64,000 nucleotides of DNA from JANWKQ01 sp964624635 (lineage in GTDB: Bacteria > Bacteroidota > Bacteroidia > CAIKAF01): the NCBI GenBank assembly GCA_964624635.1, contig CAZUXM010000009.1, positions 1-64,000 of the forward strand, in the 5' to 3' direction. The notes below the pieces were generated by a model. It did no database searches, had not been told where the DNA came from, and worked only from the letters and a program-made list of their open reading frames with translations. The position numbers were made by a program, and so were the translations under genes. Of the stretch, positions 9,313-17,042 are shown piece after piece. Each line of letters begins with the position of its first letter. Within the stretch, counting starts at the first letter, position 1.

Positions 9313-9750
9313 ATGACCCGGTTAGTTTTGGTAGGATTAATAGTCGTATCGTTTTCAGGATGTACCAAACAATATCCTGTAAATATCCCCTATGTTACTT
9401 TTGATTACACCATCAATATTCTTGACCCTGCATATGTAGATTTGCAAGGTGTTGGAGGCTCTGTAATGATTTCAGGGGGATCAAGAGGTATTATTATTTA
9501 CAGGGTTTCTATCGATCAGTTTAATGCTTATGAAAGACATTGTACACACGACACCGACAATCCATGTGGAAAAGTTGATTATGATTCCAGCGGAATTGTA
9601 TTAGTTGATAATGATTGTAGTGGAGCAGGTTGCGGAAGCAAATTTAATATAATTGATGGCTCAGTACTAAACGGACCTGCCGTTTATCCGTTGATACAAT
9701 ATACCACCCAGTTTGACGGAATGGCCATGTTAAGGGTTTACAACAATTAA
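9313..9750 (+). CDS. Lipoprotein with Rieske-like fold and altered cluster ligands
   Basis: 145 residues from the ATG at 9313; a start at 9289 is possible but lies before the predicted transcription start. Lipobox VSFSGC puts the lipidated Cys at 17. Residues about 60-130 follow the Rieske pattern: CTH (77-79) like C-x-H, then a second half C102-SGAG-C107-GS-x-F where a Rieske protein has C-x-x-H-G-S-x-F. The second His is replaced by Cys and the paired Cys is shifted by two. A normal [2Fe-2S] site is therefore not intact, although four Cys and one His remain close together. Similar lipoproteins are common in Bacteroidota. Likely periplasmic or outer-membrane facing; role unknown. Confidence 0.6.
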   Translation: MTRLVLVGLIVVSFSGCTKQYPVNIPYVTFDYTINILDPAYVDLQGVGGSVMISGGSRGIIIYRVSIDQFNAYERHCTHDTDNPCGKVDYDSSGIVLVDNDCSGAGCGSKFNIIDGSVLNGPAVYPLIQYTTQFDGMAMLRVYNN

Positions 9751-9799
9751 AGGTTGATAACTCAGGTATCTTACTTTATTTCTCAGAAGAATCGTTGGT

Positions 9800-9807
9800 T
9801 AATTTTG
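9800..9807 (+). promoter_or_regulatory. -7 element (TAATTTTG) before the 9827 membrane protein
   Basis: Matches TAnnTTTG and lies 20 nt before the ATG at 9827. No good TTG sits at the ideal distance upstream. Confidence 0.35.
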
Positions 9808-9826
9808 TATATCTCAAACTAATGAT

Positions 9827-10177
9827 ATGAAACCAATTACTGTTGCACTTAAAGCTGCCAACTGGTTGTTCAGAGGATCAATCCTGATTTATTTATTGTT
9901 GGTATACTTCGATAAAATAATTGTGGTAAACTTTAAAAATTTTAATGATGTGCTCGTATTTGTGTATTTATTATGCGCTATTCTGCTTTTTATAGGCGGT
10001 TTTTTATCAAAACCCACCCTAACGATTATTTCAGCAGTGCTGGTATTTATATGTACCATGTATTTTATGGTACTTGATTTCCCAAGTGATATTACCAGTA
10101 AACCTCAAATCATTTCATTCCTTATTTATACTTGGCCGGCTGGAGTAGGTTTATACTATGCAGGGAGTGGAAACTAA
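9827..10177 (+). CDS. Small four-helix integral membrane protein
   Basis: 116 residues with four hydrophobic segments at roughly 14-28, 42-60, 66-85 and 95-114. There is no recognisable motif or charged residue cluster typical of a transporter. Function is not recognised. It stands alone, 76 nt after the Rieske-like lipoprotein on the same strand, and faces the convergent amidohydrolase. Confidence 0.65.
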   Translation: MKPITVALKAANWLFRGSILIYLLLVYFDKIIVVNFKNFNDVLVFVYLLCAILLFIGGFLSKPTLTIISAVLVFICTMYFMVLDFPSDITSKPQIISFLIYTWPAGVGLYYAGSGN

Positions 10178-10219
10178 ACTATTCTTACAATCGTACAGCC
10201 GCTAATTTTCATTTTGCCA

Positions 10220-11401
10220 TTATAATAGTTTGAATGCCAGATAGGCCATTAAACCACAGCCTGTTTGTAAGGCATTTTCATCAATATCAAAAGTAGAAGT
10301 ATGAACAGGGGAGCTAATACCTTGCGCCTTATTCCCTGTACCTAAACGATAAAAACAAGCAGGAATTTGTTGACTGTAATAAGCAAAATCCTCGGCTGTC
10401 ATCCTAATATCTAATTCATTTACTTTTTCTTTCCCTAAAAATTCTTCGGCTGCATGGATACAAGTTTGTGTTACTTCTTCATTGTTATATAAAACAGGGT
10501 ACCCTTTTTTGATATCAAGATCAAAATTACATTGATATATTTTACTCAACTCATGAGCCTTTTTTTGTAAAAGATCATGCATATTGATTCTAAATTCTTC
10601 ATTCAAAGTTCTGAGTGTTCCTTCAATTTTTACTTCTGATGGGATAACATTAGTAGCCCCTTGTGCCTGAATTTTTCCAAACGCTAATACTGAAGGAAGC
10701 TCTTTTTCTTTTACGGATTCATGCAATTGGTTTGCTGATACTAAAAATTGTGCTGCAGCAAGAGTAGTATAATTATACTGATGTGGTAAGGCAGCATGAC
10801 CACCTTTACCTTGTATGCTTAAATGAATTTCATCCGTAGAAGCCATGTACATCCCTTTTCTAAATCCTACATATCCTGTTTCCATTTCAGGAAAAACATG
10901 TTGACCAATAATTAGTTCTGCATCGGGTGATTTTAACCCTCCTTCTTCAATAAGAAGTTTTGCTCCTCCGGGAAGCTTTTCTTCTCCCGGCTGAAAAATA
11001 AGTTTTATTGTACCCTCAAACTCATTTCTTAATTCATGCAATATTTTTGCTACACCTAATAAAGAGGCAGTATGTACATCATGTCCGCAGGCGTGCATAA
11101 CACCTTTTATTTTCGAAATATATTCTGTCTGATTGGCTTCTGTTATTGGCAAAGCATCAAGATCAGCACGCAATGCTATTGTTTTTTTAGACGGATTTTT
11201 CCCTTCTATATGAGCAATAATTCCCGTCTTTACCCAACCGGTAGTATATTTTATTCCTGACTGATGTAAAACATGCTGAACATATTGTGATGTATTGTAC
11301 TCTTCAAACGATAATTCAGGATGAGCATGTAAGTGTCTTCTTATTTCCACTATTTCAGGAAAAAAAGCCGATGCCAATTCTTTTATTTTTTCCCTGTACA
11401 T
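10220..11401 (-). CDS. M20-family metal-dependent amidohydrolase (N-acyl amino acid / hippurate hydrolase type)
   Basis: 393 residues, the usual length of the M20D group. Metal ligands are visible: HACGHDVHT (Cys105, His107), QPGEE (Glu140-Glu141), a His in GQHVFPE, and the C-terminal PVHTSTFD. RRHLHAHPELSFEE is the family N-terminal signature. These enzymes hydrolyse N-acyl bonds of amino acids or conjugates in the cytoplasm; no signal peptide is present. Its start lies 8 nt after the stop of the TauE/SafE gene upstream, so the two are probably co-transcribed. The exact substrate is not deducible. Confidence 0.9.
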   Translation of the reverse strand: MYREKIKELASAFFPEIVEIRRHLHAHPELSFEEYNTSQYVQHVLHQSGIKYTTGWVKTGIIAHIEGKNPSKKTIALRADLDALPITEANQTEYISKIKGVMHACGHDVHTASLLGVAKILHELRNEFEGTIKLIFQPGEEKLPGGAKLLIEEGGLKSPDAELIIGQHVFPEMETGYVGFRKGMYMASTDEIHLSIQGKGGHAALPHQYNYTTLAAAQFLVSANQLHESVKEKELPSVLAFGKIQAQGATNVIPSEVKIEGTLRTLNEEFRINMHDLLQKKAHELSKIYQCNFDLDIKKGYPVLYNNEEVTQTCIHAAEEFLGKEKVNELDIRMTAEDFAYYSQQIPACFYRLGTGNKAQGISSPVHTSTFDIDENALQTGCGLMAYLAFKLL

Positions 11402-11409
11402 AAATATTT

Positions 11410-11771
11410 TTATTTACCTATAAATAGTTTTACTGCAACCACTAGCATAAGAACTGCAAATATTTTTTTTACGATATTCTGATCTATTTGCATTACCAGT
11501 TTTGAGCCCAAAAATCCTCCTACTGCAAAAAAACCAGCAATGATTAAAGCATTGGTCCAATTAATTTGTCCATTCTTATGATAATTCCATACTGCTACTC
11601 CTAAANNNNNNNNNNAGCTAACGATGTTCCCTGAGCCATTTTCTGATCCATATTGAGTACAAATACTAACATTGGAACCATAATAATTCCTCCTCCAACA
11701 CCCACCATTGCACTCATAAAACCGGCCAATAACCCTGTAACTGCTAACAATAAAACTGTAGAAATATCCAT
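11410..11771 (-). CDS. Half-size TauE/SafE-family membrane protein (interrupted by assembly gap)
   Basis: Two frames are joined across the N run at 11606-11615. The N-terminal part, MDISTVLLLAVTGLLAGFMS...GVGGGIIMVPMLVFV...MAQGTSLA, is typical of TauE/SafE permeases. After the gap it continues LGVAVWNYHKNGQINWTNAL...GGFLGSKLVMQ...VKLFIGK and stops at 11410. The 10-N spacer does not keep frame, and roughly six residues are probably missing. A total of about 120 residues is a single repeat, half of the common eight-helix family, so it likely works as a dimer. ATG at 11771 is preferred over 11795 because a TAATTTTG element lies at 11800-11793. Anion export is the family role; the substrate is unknown. 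Confidence 0.75.
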
Positions 11772-11849
11772 AGTTAGTTTTTTTATGATAAACAAAATTA
11801 CAATTTATTGATTGGCAATTTTTAATTTCGTTGTCAGTTTTAAGCAGAT

Positions 11850-12488
11850 ATGTTAACAGTTAGCGCCTTTAGTTTTAATCCCTTTTCAGAGAATACTTAC
11901 CTGATTCATAATGAAAACAACGAATGTATCATTATTGATCCTGGATGCTCAAACAACCAAGAAAAACACTTGCTTGAACATTATATCCACTCCAATGACT
12001 TAAAACCCCGGCACATATTTTTAACTCATACGCATATAGACCATGTAATGGGTTTACAATTTGCCAAAACGAAATGGAACATCCCCATTATTGCTCATCC
12101 TTTAGCCGCCAAAGGAATTACCACCACCGAAATGGTTGGTAAAATGTATGGAATCCCCGTAGATACCCCCCCTGATATTGATGAGTTCAAAACCGAAGGA
12201 GATGTGTTGACACTAGGAGTACATACCCTTGAATTATTATTTTGCCCCGGTCATGCTCCTGATCATTTGGTACTTTACAGCCCTGATGAAGGGTTTGCAA
12301 TTGTAGGTGATGTGATATTTAACGGATCCATTGGTAGAACTGATTTACCGGGCGGTAACTATGATGTATTAATGGAATCGATTCATACCAAACTGCTTGT
12401 ATTACCCGAAAACACAGTACTTTATCCAGGACACGGTATACAAACCACTATAAAACAGGAAATTAGTAACAACCCATTTCTGAAATAA
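11850..12488 (+). CDS. Metallo-beta-lactamase-fold hydrolase (glyoxalase II-like)
   Basis: 212 residues, cytoplasmic. The full binuclear zinc ligand set is present: THTHIDH (His60, His62, Asp64, His65), GHAPDH (His135), GDVIFNG (Asp154) and YPGHG (His195). The arrangement matches the short glyoxalase II-like / YcbL group, which lacks the C-terminal helical domain of true GloB. It likely hydrolyses a thioester such as a glutathione- or other thiol-linked acyl compound. It runs into the LytTR regulator 38 nt downstream. Confidence 0.88.
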   Translation: MLTVSAFSFNPFSENTYLIHNENNECIIIDPGCSNNQEKHLLEHYIHSNDLKPRHIFLTHTHIDHVMGLQFAKTKWNIPIIAHPLAAKGITTTEMVGKMYGIPVDTPPDIDEFKTEGDVLTLGVHTLELLFCPGHAPDHLVLYSPDEGFAIVGDVIFNGSIGRTDLPGGNYDVLMESIHTKLLVLPENTVLYPGHGIQTTIKQEISNNPFLK

Positions 12489-12526
12489 GAAAAAATATCT
12501 ATTTTTATACAAATTTGAGCCGAGGC

Positions 12527-13276
12527 ATGCTAAAAGCGATTATTGTAGACGATGAGCAGAACAGTAGAGAAAACCTCACTTTCTTACTAAAAGAACATTG
12601 TAACGGTATAGATATTATTGGTACTGCAGGAAGTGTTTCTGAAGCTATTACAGAAATATCTGCTAAAAAACCTGATTTGGTATTCTTAGATATTGAGATT
12701 GGTGAAGGAAGTGGTTTTGACGTATTGGAGAAAATAACCGGAATGAGTGCCGAAGTAATTTTTATTACTGCATTTAATCAATATGCTGTTAAAGCTTTCA
12801 AATTTGCGGCTATCGATTATTTACTTAAACCGGTAGACATTCAGGAGCTAAAAGATGCTGTTTTAAGAGCAGAACAAAGAATTTCAGAAAATCAGATTTC
12901 TACCAAACTTGAAAGCCTTGTTTCTAACTTGGCTGATGGTGGTAAAAAAAATAAAAAAATTGGGCTACCTGTTTCAGGAGGAATACAATATTTCCCATTA
13001 GAACAAATTATTCGTTTACAATCACAAAGTAACTATACTACTTTCTTTATGGCTGACGGGCGTCAATTCCTTATCAGCAAAACATTAAAAGAGTATGATG
13101 AACTATTGTCGGACCAGGGTTTTTCAAGAGTACATCAATCACATTTAGTGAACCTTGAGTTTGTACAACAATATCAAAAAGCTGAAGGTGGTTATGTGGT
13201 ATTATCAGATGGTACCAATATTCCACTATCTAAAAACTACAAAGAGAATTTTATTGAATCTCTCAATAAATTCTAG
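12527..13276 (+). CDS. LytTR-family response regulator
   Basis: 249 residues from ATG at 12527; an in-frame TTG at 12515 is also possible. Receiver domain 1-120 has the acidic pocket VDDE (Asp8-Asp9), phospho-acceptor Asp55 (VFLDIE), Thr81 and Lys101 (LLKPVD). The LytTR DNA-binding domain occupies about 147-249 (IRLQSQSNYTTFFMADGRQF, FSRVHQSHLVNLEFV). Such regulators bind direct repeats upstream of target genes after phosphorylation by a histidine kinase. No kinase gene lies next to it, so the partner is elsewhere. Confidence 0.93.
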   Translation: MLKAIIVDDEQNSRENLTFLLKEHCNGIDIIGTAGSVSEAITEISAKKPDLVFLDIEIGEGSGFDVLEKITGMSAEVIFITAFNQYAVKAFKFAAIDYLLKPVDIQELKDAVLRAEQRISENQISTKLESLVSNLADGGKKNKKIGLPVSGGIQYFPLEQIIRLQSQSNYTTFFMADGRQFLISKTLKEYDELLSDQGFSRVHQSHLVNLEFVQQYQKAEGGYVVLSDGTNIPLSKNYKENFIESLNKF

Positions 13277-13563
13277 GTAGAAGTACTCCATTACTAATTC
13301 ATAATACTTACCTGCTAACTGCTTATTGTTTGTGGCATTCGGTAACAATACATTTGTCGCATCGTTCATTCATCTTGTTTTCATAGTGGGAGGAAACCTT
13401 TGGGGCCGGTGGTGGAATTGTAAAATTTCTCAATCAACCAGAACAAAAAACTAAGTTAACCCTTAATTAAGTAATTCGGTTTACTGCCGGTTCCTTAAGG
13501 TTCACATCTTCACCTCCTATAAACTAATTCATAAGCGCAACTGTTTTTATTTAATATACTCAG
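13277..13563. other. Intergenic stretch with no recognised feature
   Basis: About 290 nt after the LytTR gene. I find no RNA gene, no convincing open frame (only a 39-codon GTG frame near 13337), and no clear repeat. It forms part of a 588-nt gene-free region whose second half holds the palindromic element at 13564-13673. Confidence 0.5.
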
Positions 13564-13673
13564 GAGATTCCTGCCTACGCAGGAATGACAATATTGTTTT
13601 ATTAAATAGGCCTGAACTTTGTTCAGGCCTATTTAATAATTTACGACGTCATTCCTGCGTAGGCAGGAATCTC
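13564..13673. repeat. REP-doublet-like nested palindrome
   Basis: Two 26-nt arms, 13564-13589 and 13648-13673, are perfect reverse complements. Each arm also folds alone: ATTCCTGC-ctac-GCAGGAAT, an 8-bp stem with a 4-nt loop. Between them lies a second perfect palindrome (13601-13637). This is the layout of inverted REP pairs (REPIN-like mobile repeats). It may be spread by a RAYT-type transposase encoded elsewhere; none is in this window. Confidence 0.7.
13601..13637. terminator. Perfect 17-bp hairpin inside the palindromic element
   Basis: 13601-13617 pairs perfectly with 13621-13637 across a TTT loop; the core is AGGCCTGAAC/GTTCAGGCCT with AT-rich ends. It could end transcription in either direction, serving the LytTR gene upstream, or be only the core of the repeat. 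Confidence 0.45.
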
Positions 13674-13836
13674 ATTAAGACTAAGCAGAGTCCCCTTATT
13701 CTCTTATAAATCAACCACATGGCTTAACCATTTTTATAAAAAAACAGGGGACTTTTTATATAAATCAACCCGCTGATTATCAGAGCAATAAATCTATTTA
13801 GGGGTATGGTTATCTAGCACAACTCCATAAAATGAT

Positions 13837-13844
13837 TATCTTCG
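13837..13844 (+). promoter_or_regulatory. -7-like element (TATCTTCG) overlapping the 5' end of the glycosyltransferase frame
   Basis: TATCTTCG resembles TAnnTTTG with one change. Transcription would begin near 13850, downstream of the ATG at 13832, which argues for the TTG start at 13865. Confidence 0.4.
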
Positions 13845-13864
13845 CACCTCTAAAAATCAGGGCT

Positions 13865-14590
13865 TTGGGTAATCGTATTGTCATCATCCCTACGTACAAC
13901 GAAAAGGAAAACATCGAAAAGATGATTCGTAAGGTATTTTCATTACCCGACGCTTTCGAAGTATTGATTGTAGATGACAGCTCCCCTGATGGTACCGGTG
14001 AAATTGTACAAACCTTACAAAAAGAATTTAGCGGACTGCATCTTTTATCACGCAAAGGAAAAGAAGGATTGGGGAAAGCATATTTAGCAGGTTTTCAATG
14101 GGCCTTAGATCACAACTACGAATACATATTTGAAATGGATTGTGATTTTTCGCATAATCCTGATGATTTGATTCGTTTATACAATGCTTGTGTTAACGAT
14201 GGGGCTGATGTTGCCATTGGTTCACGTTATGTTACAGGAGTAAACGTAGTTAACTGGCCCATGAGCAGGGTGATGTTATCTTTCTTCGGTTCAGTATATG
14301 TTCGTATGATATCGGGTATGAAAATACATGATACCACGGCAGGTTTTAAATGTTACCGGAGTACTGTATTAAATTCTCTCAACTTTGATAAAATTCGTTT
14401 TAAAGGATATGGATTTCAAATTGAAATGAAATATGTTTCCTGGAAAATGGGATTTAAACTCAAAGAGGTTCCCATTATTTTTACAGATCGTACCGAAGGA
14501 ACTTCCAAAATTTCGAAAAACATTGTTGCCGAAGCCTTGTTTGGTATACTTCGTTTAAAATTCTCTTCTATTAAGAGGTATAAAAAGTAA
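13865..14590 (+). CDS. Polyprenol-phosphate mannose synthase-like glycosyltransferase (GT2, DPM1 type)
   Basis: 241 residues from TTG at 13865; the frame opens at ATG 13832, but that ATG lies before the predicted transcription start. GT-A fold motifs appear in order: VIIPTYNEKENIEKMI, VLIVDDSSPDGTGEIV, the metal-binding MDCDFSHNPDDL (DxD-like), and GFKCYR. No C-terminal membrane helices, so it is the soluble DPM1-like form. It transfers a sugar, probably mannose from GDP-mannose, to a polyprenyl phosphate at the inner membrane. It lies 23 nt before the ACMSD-like gene, but the two functions seem unrelated. Confidence 0.85.
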   Translation: MGNRIVIIPTYNEKENIEKMIRKVFSLPDAFEVLIVDDSSPDGTGEIVQTLQKEFSGLHLLSRKGKEGLGKAYLAGFQWALDHNYEYIFEMDCDFSHNPDDLIRLYNACVNDGADVAIGSRYVTGVNVVNWPMSRVMLSFFGSVYVRMISGMKIHDTTAGFKCYRSTVLNSLNFDKIRFKGYGFQIEMKYVSWKMGFKLKEVPIIFTDRTEGTSKISKNIVAEALFGILRLKFSSIKRYKK

Positions 14591-14613
14591 TAGTTAATTC
14601 CTACTTTTACACC

Positions 14614-15624
14614 ATGCTTAAAATTGATATGCATACCCATATCCTACCCAAGGATATTCCGGATTTTGCCAAAAAATTCGGATATGAAGGATTTATCAAA
14701 TTACATCATCATCGCCAAGGTTGGGCAAGAATGATGCAAGGGGAGAAATTCTTTAGAGAAATCAATGAAAATTGCTGGGACCCCAAAGTACGCATAGAAG
14801 AATATGCCAAGTACAATACTCAGGTGCAGGTGGTATGCACTATTCCTGTAATGTTTAGTTATTGGGCAAAACCTGCTGATGGATTAGATGTTTCTCGTTT
14901 TTTAAATGACCATATTGCAGAAATCGTTACTCTGTACCCAAAAAACTATGTAGGCTTGGGAACGCTACCCATGCAAGATGTAGACTTGGCAATAAAAGAA
15001 TTAGAAAGACTCAAATATGAATGTAAAATGCCCGGCATTCAAATTGGAAGTAACATTAACAACATTAATCTGGGAGATGAAAAACTCTACCCCATTTTTG
15101 AAGCCTGTGAAAAACTCGATATGGCTGTACTGGTTCATCCATGGGAAATGATGGGTCAAGAACATATGAGTAAATACTGGCTCCCTTGGCTGGTAGGTAT
15201 GCCGGCAGAAACAGCCCGATCGATGGCATCACTCATTTTTAGCGGAGTAATGGAAAAATTGCCGAAACTTCGTTTTTGTTTTGCTCATGCAGGAGGTAGT
15301 TTTATCCCAACCATTGGTAGATTAGAACATGGTTTTAATTGCAGACCTGATTTAGTGGCCATAGACAATCCTGTAAATCCACGTGAATATTTAGGTAAAT
15401 TTTGGGTAGATAGTGCTACTCATGACCCAGAATTATTGGAATATATTTTGAAAAAACAAGGTAGTAAAAAGGTATGCTTAGGTACTGATTACCCTTTCCC
15501 GCTGGGCGATTTAGAGATTGGTACATTTATTGAACATATGAACCTGACAACTGAAACTGTAGAGGATCTCTTTTATAAGTCAACCCTAGATTGGTTACAG
15601 TTGGATGAAAAAACGTTTATATGA
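14614..15624 (+). CDS. 2-amino-3-carboxymuconate-6-semialdehyde decarboxylase-like amidohydrolase
   Basis: 336 residues. Zinc ligands follow the ACMSD layout: HTH (His7, His9), VHPWE (His175), FAHAGGSF (His225) and GTDYPFPLG (Asp292). Length and the long match to the family (CTIPVMFSYWAKPADGLD, LPMQDVDLAIKELER) make ACMSD the best call. The enzyme decarboxylates the ring-opened product of 3-hydroxyanthranilate in tryptophan (kynurenine) breakdown, steering carbon away from quinolinate. No other kynurenine gene is in the window. Its stop overlaps the start of the next gene (ATGA), so the two are co-translated. Confidence 0.85.
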   Translation: MLKIDMHTHILPKDIPDFAKKFGYEGFIKLHHHRQGWARMMQGEKFFREINENCWDPKVRIEEYAKYNTQVQVVCTIPVMFSYWAKPADGLDVSRFLNDHIAEIVTLYPKNYVGLGTLPMQDVDLAIKELERLKYECKMPGIQIGSNINNINLGDEKLYPIFEACEKLDMAVLVHPWEMMGQEHMSKYWLPWLVGMPAETARSMASLIFSGVMEKLPKLRFCFAHAGGSFIPTIGRLEHGFNCRPDLVAIDNPVNPREYLGKFWVDSATHDPELLEYILKKQGSKKVCLGTDYPFPLGDLEIGTFIEHMNLTTETVEDLFYKSTLDWLQLDEKTFI

Positions 15625-16085
15625 GTAAGAGAATTTATTTTACCGCCGCCATTATCGCAATTGTATTAGTTATTTTTGCAGGATACTCTTGTAAAACAGT
15701 AAAACAAAATACTGATAAAACAACTACTAAAATTGACAACAATCAGGTAACTTGTTTGCCTATTGTATTGGATACAGGTAATACCTACGCTGAATCAGAT
15801 CCATTTTTATTGGTAAATGCTGCCATTGAAGCCTCATGCTTAATGATAGAAGTTGAATACAGCGGAGGTTGTGGTGGTGATACCTGGACGTTGGCATGGA
15901 ATGGCATATTGATGAAATCATTACCTCCAAAAGCGAATATTTATCTGCACTTAAAAGATGAAGATGCCTGCAGGGAAACAGTACGCAAAAAGTTATACTT
16001 TGATATAAGCTCAATTTATAAAAACCAAGAAGTGGTTCTTTACTTAAAAGATTTTAGAGGTATGCTTACATATACTCCACAATAA
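15621..16085 (+). CDS. Hypothetical lipoprotein overlapping the ACMSD-like gene
   Basis: 154 residues. A hydrophobic N-terminus (IIAIVLVIFAGYSC) ends in a weak lipobox with Cys at about 24. The mature part has a glycine-rich GGCGGDTWTLAWNG segment and ends in beta-prone sequence. Function is not recognised. The 4-nt overlap with the upstream decarboxylase suggests translational coupling. Confidence 0.7.
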   Translation: MSKRIYFTAAIIAIVLVIFAGYSCKTVKQNTDKTTTKIDNNQVTCLPIVLDTGNTYAESDPFLLVNAAIEASCLMIEVEYSGGCGGDTWTLAWNGILMKSLPPKANIYLHLKDEDACRETVRKKLYFDISSIYKNQEVVLYLKDFRGMLTYTPQ

Positions 16086-16090
16086 TATTT

Positions 16091-16168
16091 GTCATTTCGA
16101 CTGGAGTGCAGCGGAATGGAGAAATATAAACAATCCATTTATAGATTTCTCCCTGCGGTCGAAATGAC
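16091..16168. repeat. Palindromic intergenic repeat acting as two-way terminator
   Basis: The ends GTCATTTCGAC and GTCGAAATGAC are reverse complements. Inside, GGAGAAAT pairs with ATTTCTCC. One arm carries an insertion, so the hairpin is imperfect. It sits exactly between the convergent genes ending at 16085 and 16176. This type of sequence recurs in many Bacteroidota intergenic regions, from memory. Confidence 0.6.
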
Positions 16169-16175
16169 AATAGAA

Positions 16176-16565
16176 TTATTGTCCAATATTTCTCATGATT
16201 CTCTTCTGCAAAAACAACATCCAAAGGATGATTCCAATAACAACCCCAACTAGATTAGCTACAATATCATACTGATCGAAACTTCGGTTTTTTAAAATAA
16301 ATCCTTGATTGATTTCAATAAAAGTACCGTATACCGAACTGAATATAGCTGTGATAACGAGATAGTTTTTACGAAGAACCGGAAAGCTGTTTTGTAAAAC
16401 GAAACCCCTCATTAAAAGAATCTGCAAGGTACTGTAGAAGAAAAAATGAATGAGTTTATCAAAATTGATGAAAGGTCCAGAAGGTAATTGCCTGCCCGGT
16501 AAAGAGCATAAAATAAAAATGAGGAACACCCATAGTATTCCCCATATATTATATTTAAAAAACAT
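16176..16565 (-). CDS. VanZ-family membrane protein
   Basis: 129 residues with about four membrane helices. The VanZ pattern is visible: a short N-terminal helix, the LPSGPFINFDKLIHFFFY segment with its conserved D-K-x-x-H, an E in TFIEINQGF, and a final helix (VVIGIILWMLFL). The biochemical role of the family is unclear. Position after gcvH with a 9-nt gap matches a gene order seen in other Bacteroidota (ruvA, sprA, gcvH, vanZ). Confidence 0.85.
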   Translation of the reverse strand: MFFKYNIWGILWVFLIFILCSLPGRQLPSGPFINFDKLIHFFFYSTLQILLMRGFVLQNSFPVLRKNYLVITAIFSSVYGTFIEINQGFILKNRSFDQYDIVANLVGVVIGIILWMLFLQKRIMRNIGQ

Positions 16566-16574
16566 GTTTTAAAA

Positions 16575-16955
16575 TTATGCTCCTACCAAAGAAGAATAAG
16601 AAGCAGCATCCATTAGATGATCCAATTCAGCGGTATCAGTAAGTTTTACTTTTACCATCCAACCATCACCATAAGGATCCTTATTCACCAATTCAGGATT
16701 GGCTTCAAGCTTTGGATTCACTTCTAAGATTTCGGCTCCACAGGGTAAAAACAAATCAGAAACTGTTTTTACAGCTTCTACTGTTCCAAATACTTCTTCT
16801 TTATCAAGAGTTTCGCCTACTGTTTCAATTTCAACAAAAACGATATCACCTAACTCACTTTGAGCAAAATCAGTAATACCAATATAAGCTACATCACCTT
16901 CTACACGAATCCATTCGTGATCTTTAGAATACTTAAGTTCTGAGGGTACTTTCAT
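16575..16955 (-). CDS. gcvH: Glycine cleavage system H protein
   Basis: 126 residues, the standard length. Lipoylation site Lys63 lies in FGTVEAVKTVSDLFLP, and the N-terminal SKDHEWIRVEG block is typical. It shuttles the aminomethyl group between the P, T and L proteins of glycine cleavage. None of those partners is in the window. It follows sprA by 87 nt and probably forms the end of the ruvA-sprA-gcvH-vanZ unit. No glycine riboswitch was seen upstream. Confidence 0.96.
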   Translation of the reverse strand: MKVPSELKYSKDHEWIRVEGDVAYIGITDFAQSELGDIVFVEIETVGETLDKEEVFGTVEAVKTVSDLFLPCGAEILEVNPKLEANPELVNKDPYGDGWMVKVKLTDTAELDHLMDAASYSSLVGA

Positions 16956-17042
16956 AATTGTAAACCAAGTTTATTTTAGGGAATCCAAACGTAACAAAAA
17001 AACATCAAAAAGGATTTAGTAATACTAAATTTTTTAGTTTTT

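Noticed and set aside
13337..13460. 39-codon GTG frame in the gap before the REP-like element
   Set aside because: No promoter, no family pattern, and it ends without conserved residues.
16956..17042. Glycine riboswitch before gcvH
   Set aside because: The 87-nt spacer is AT-rich with no aptamer-like paired segments, and gcvH appears to be read from upstream.
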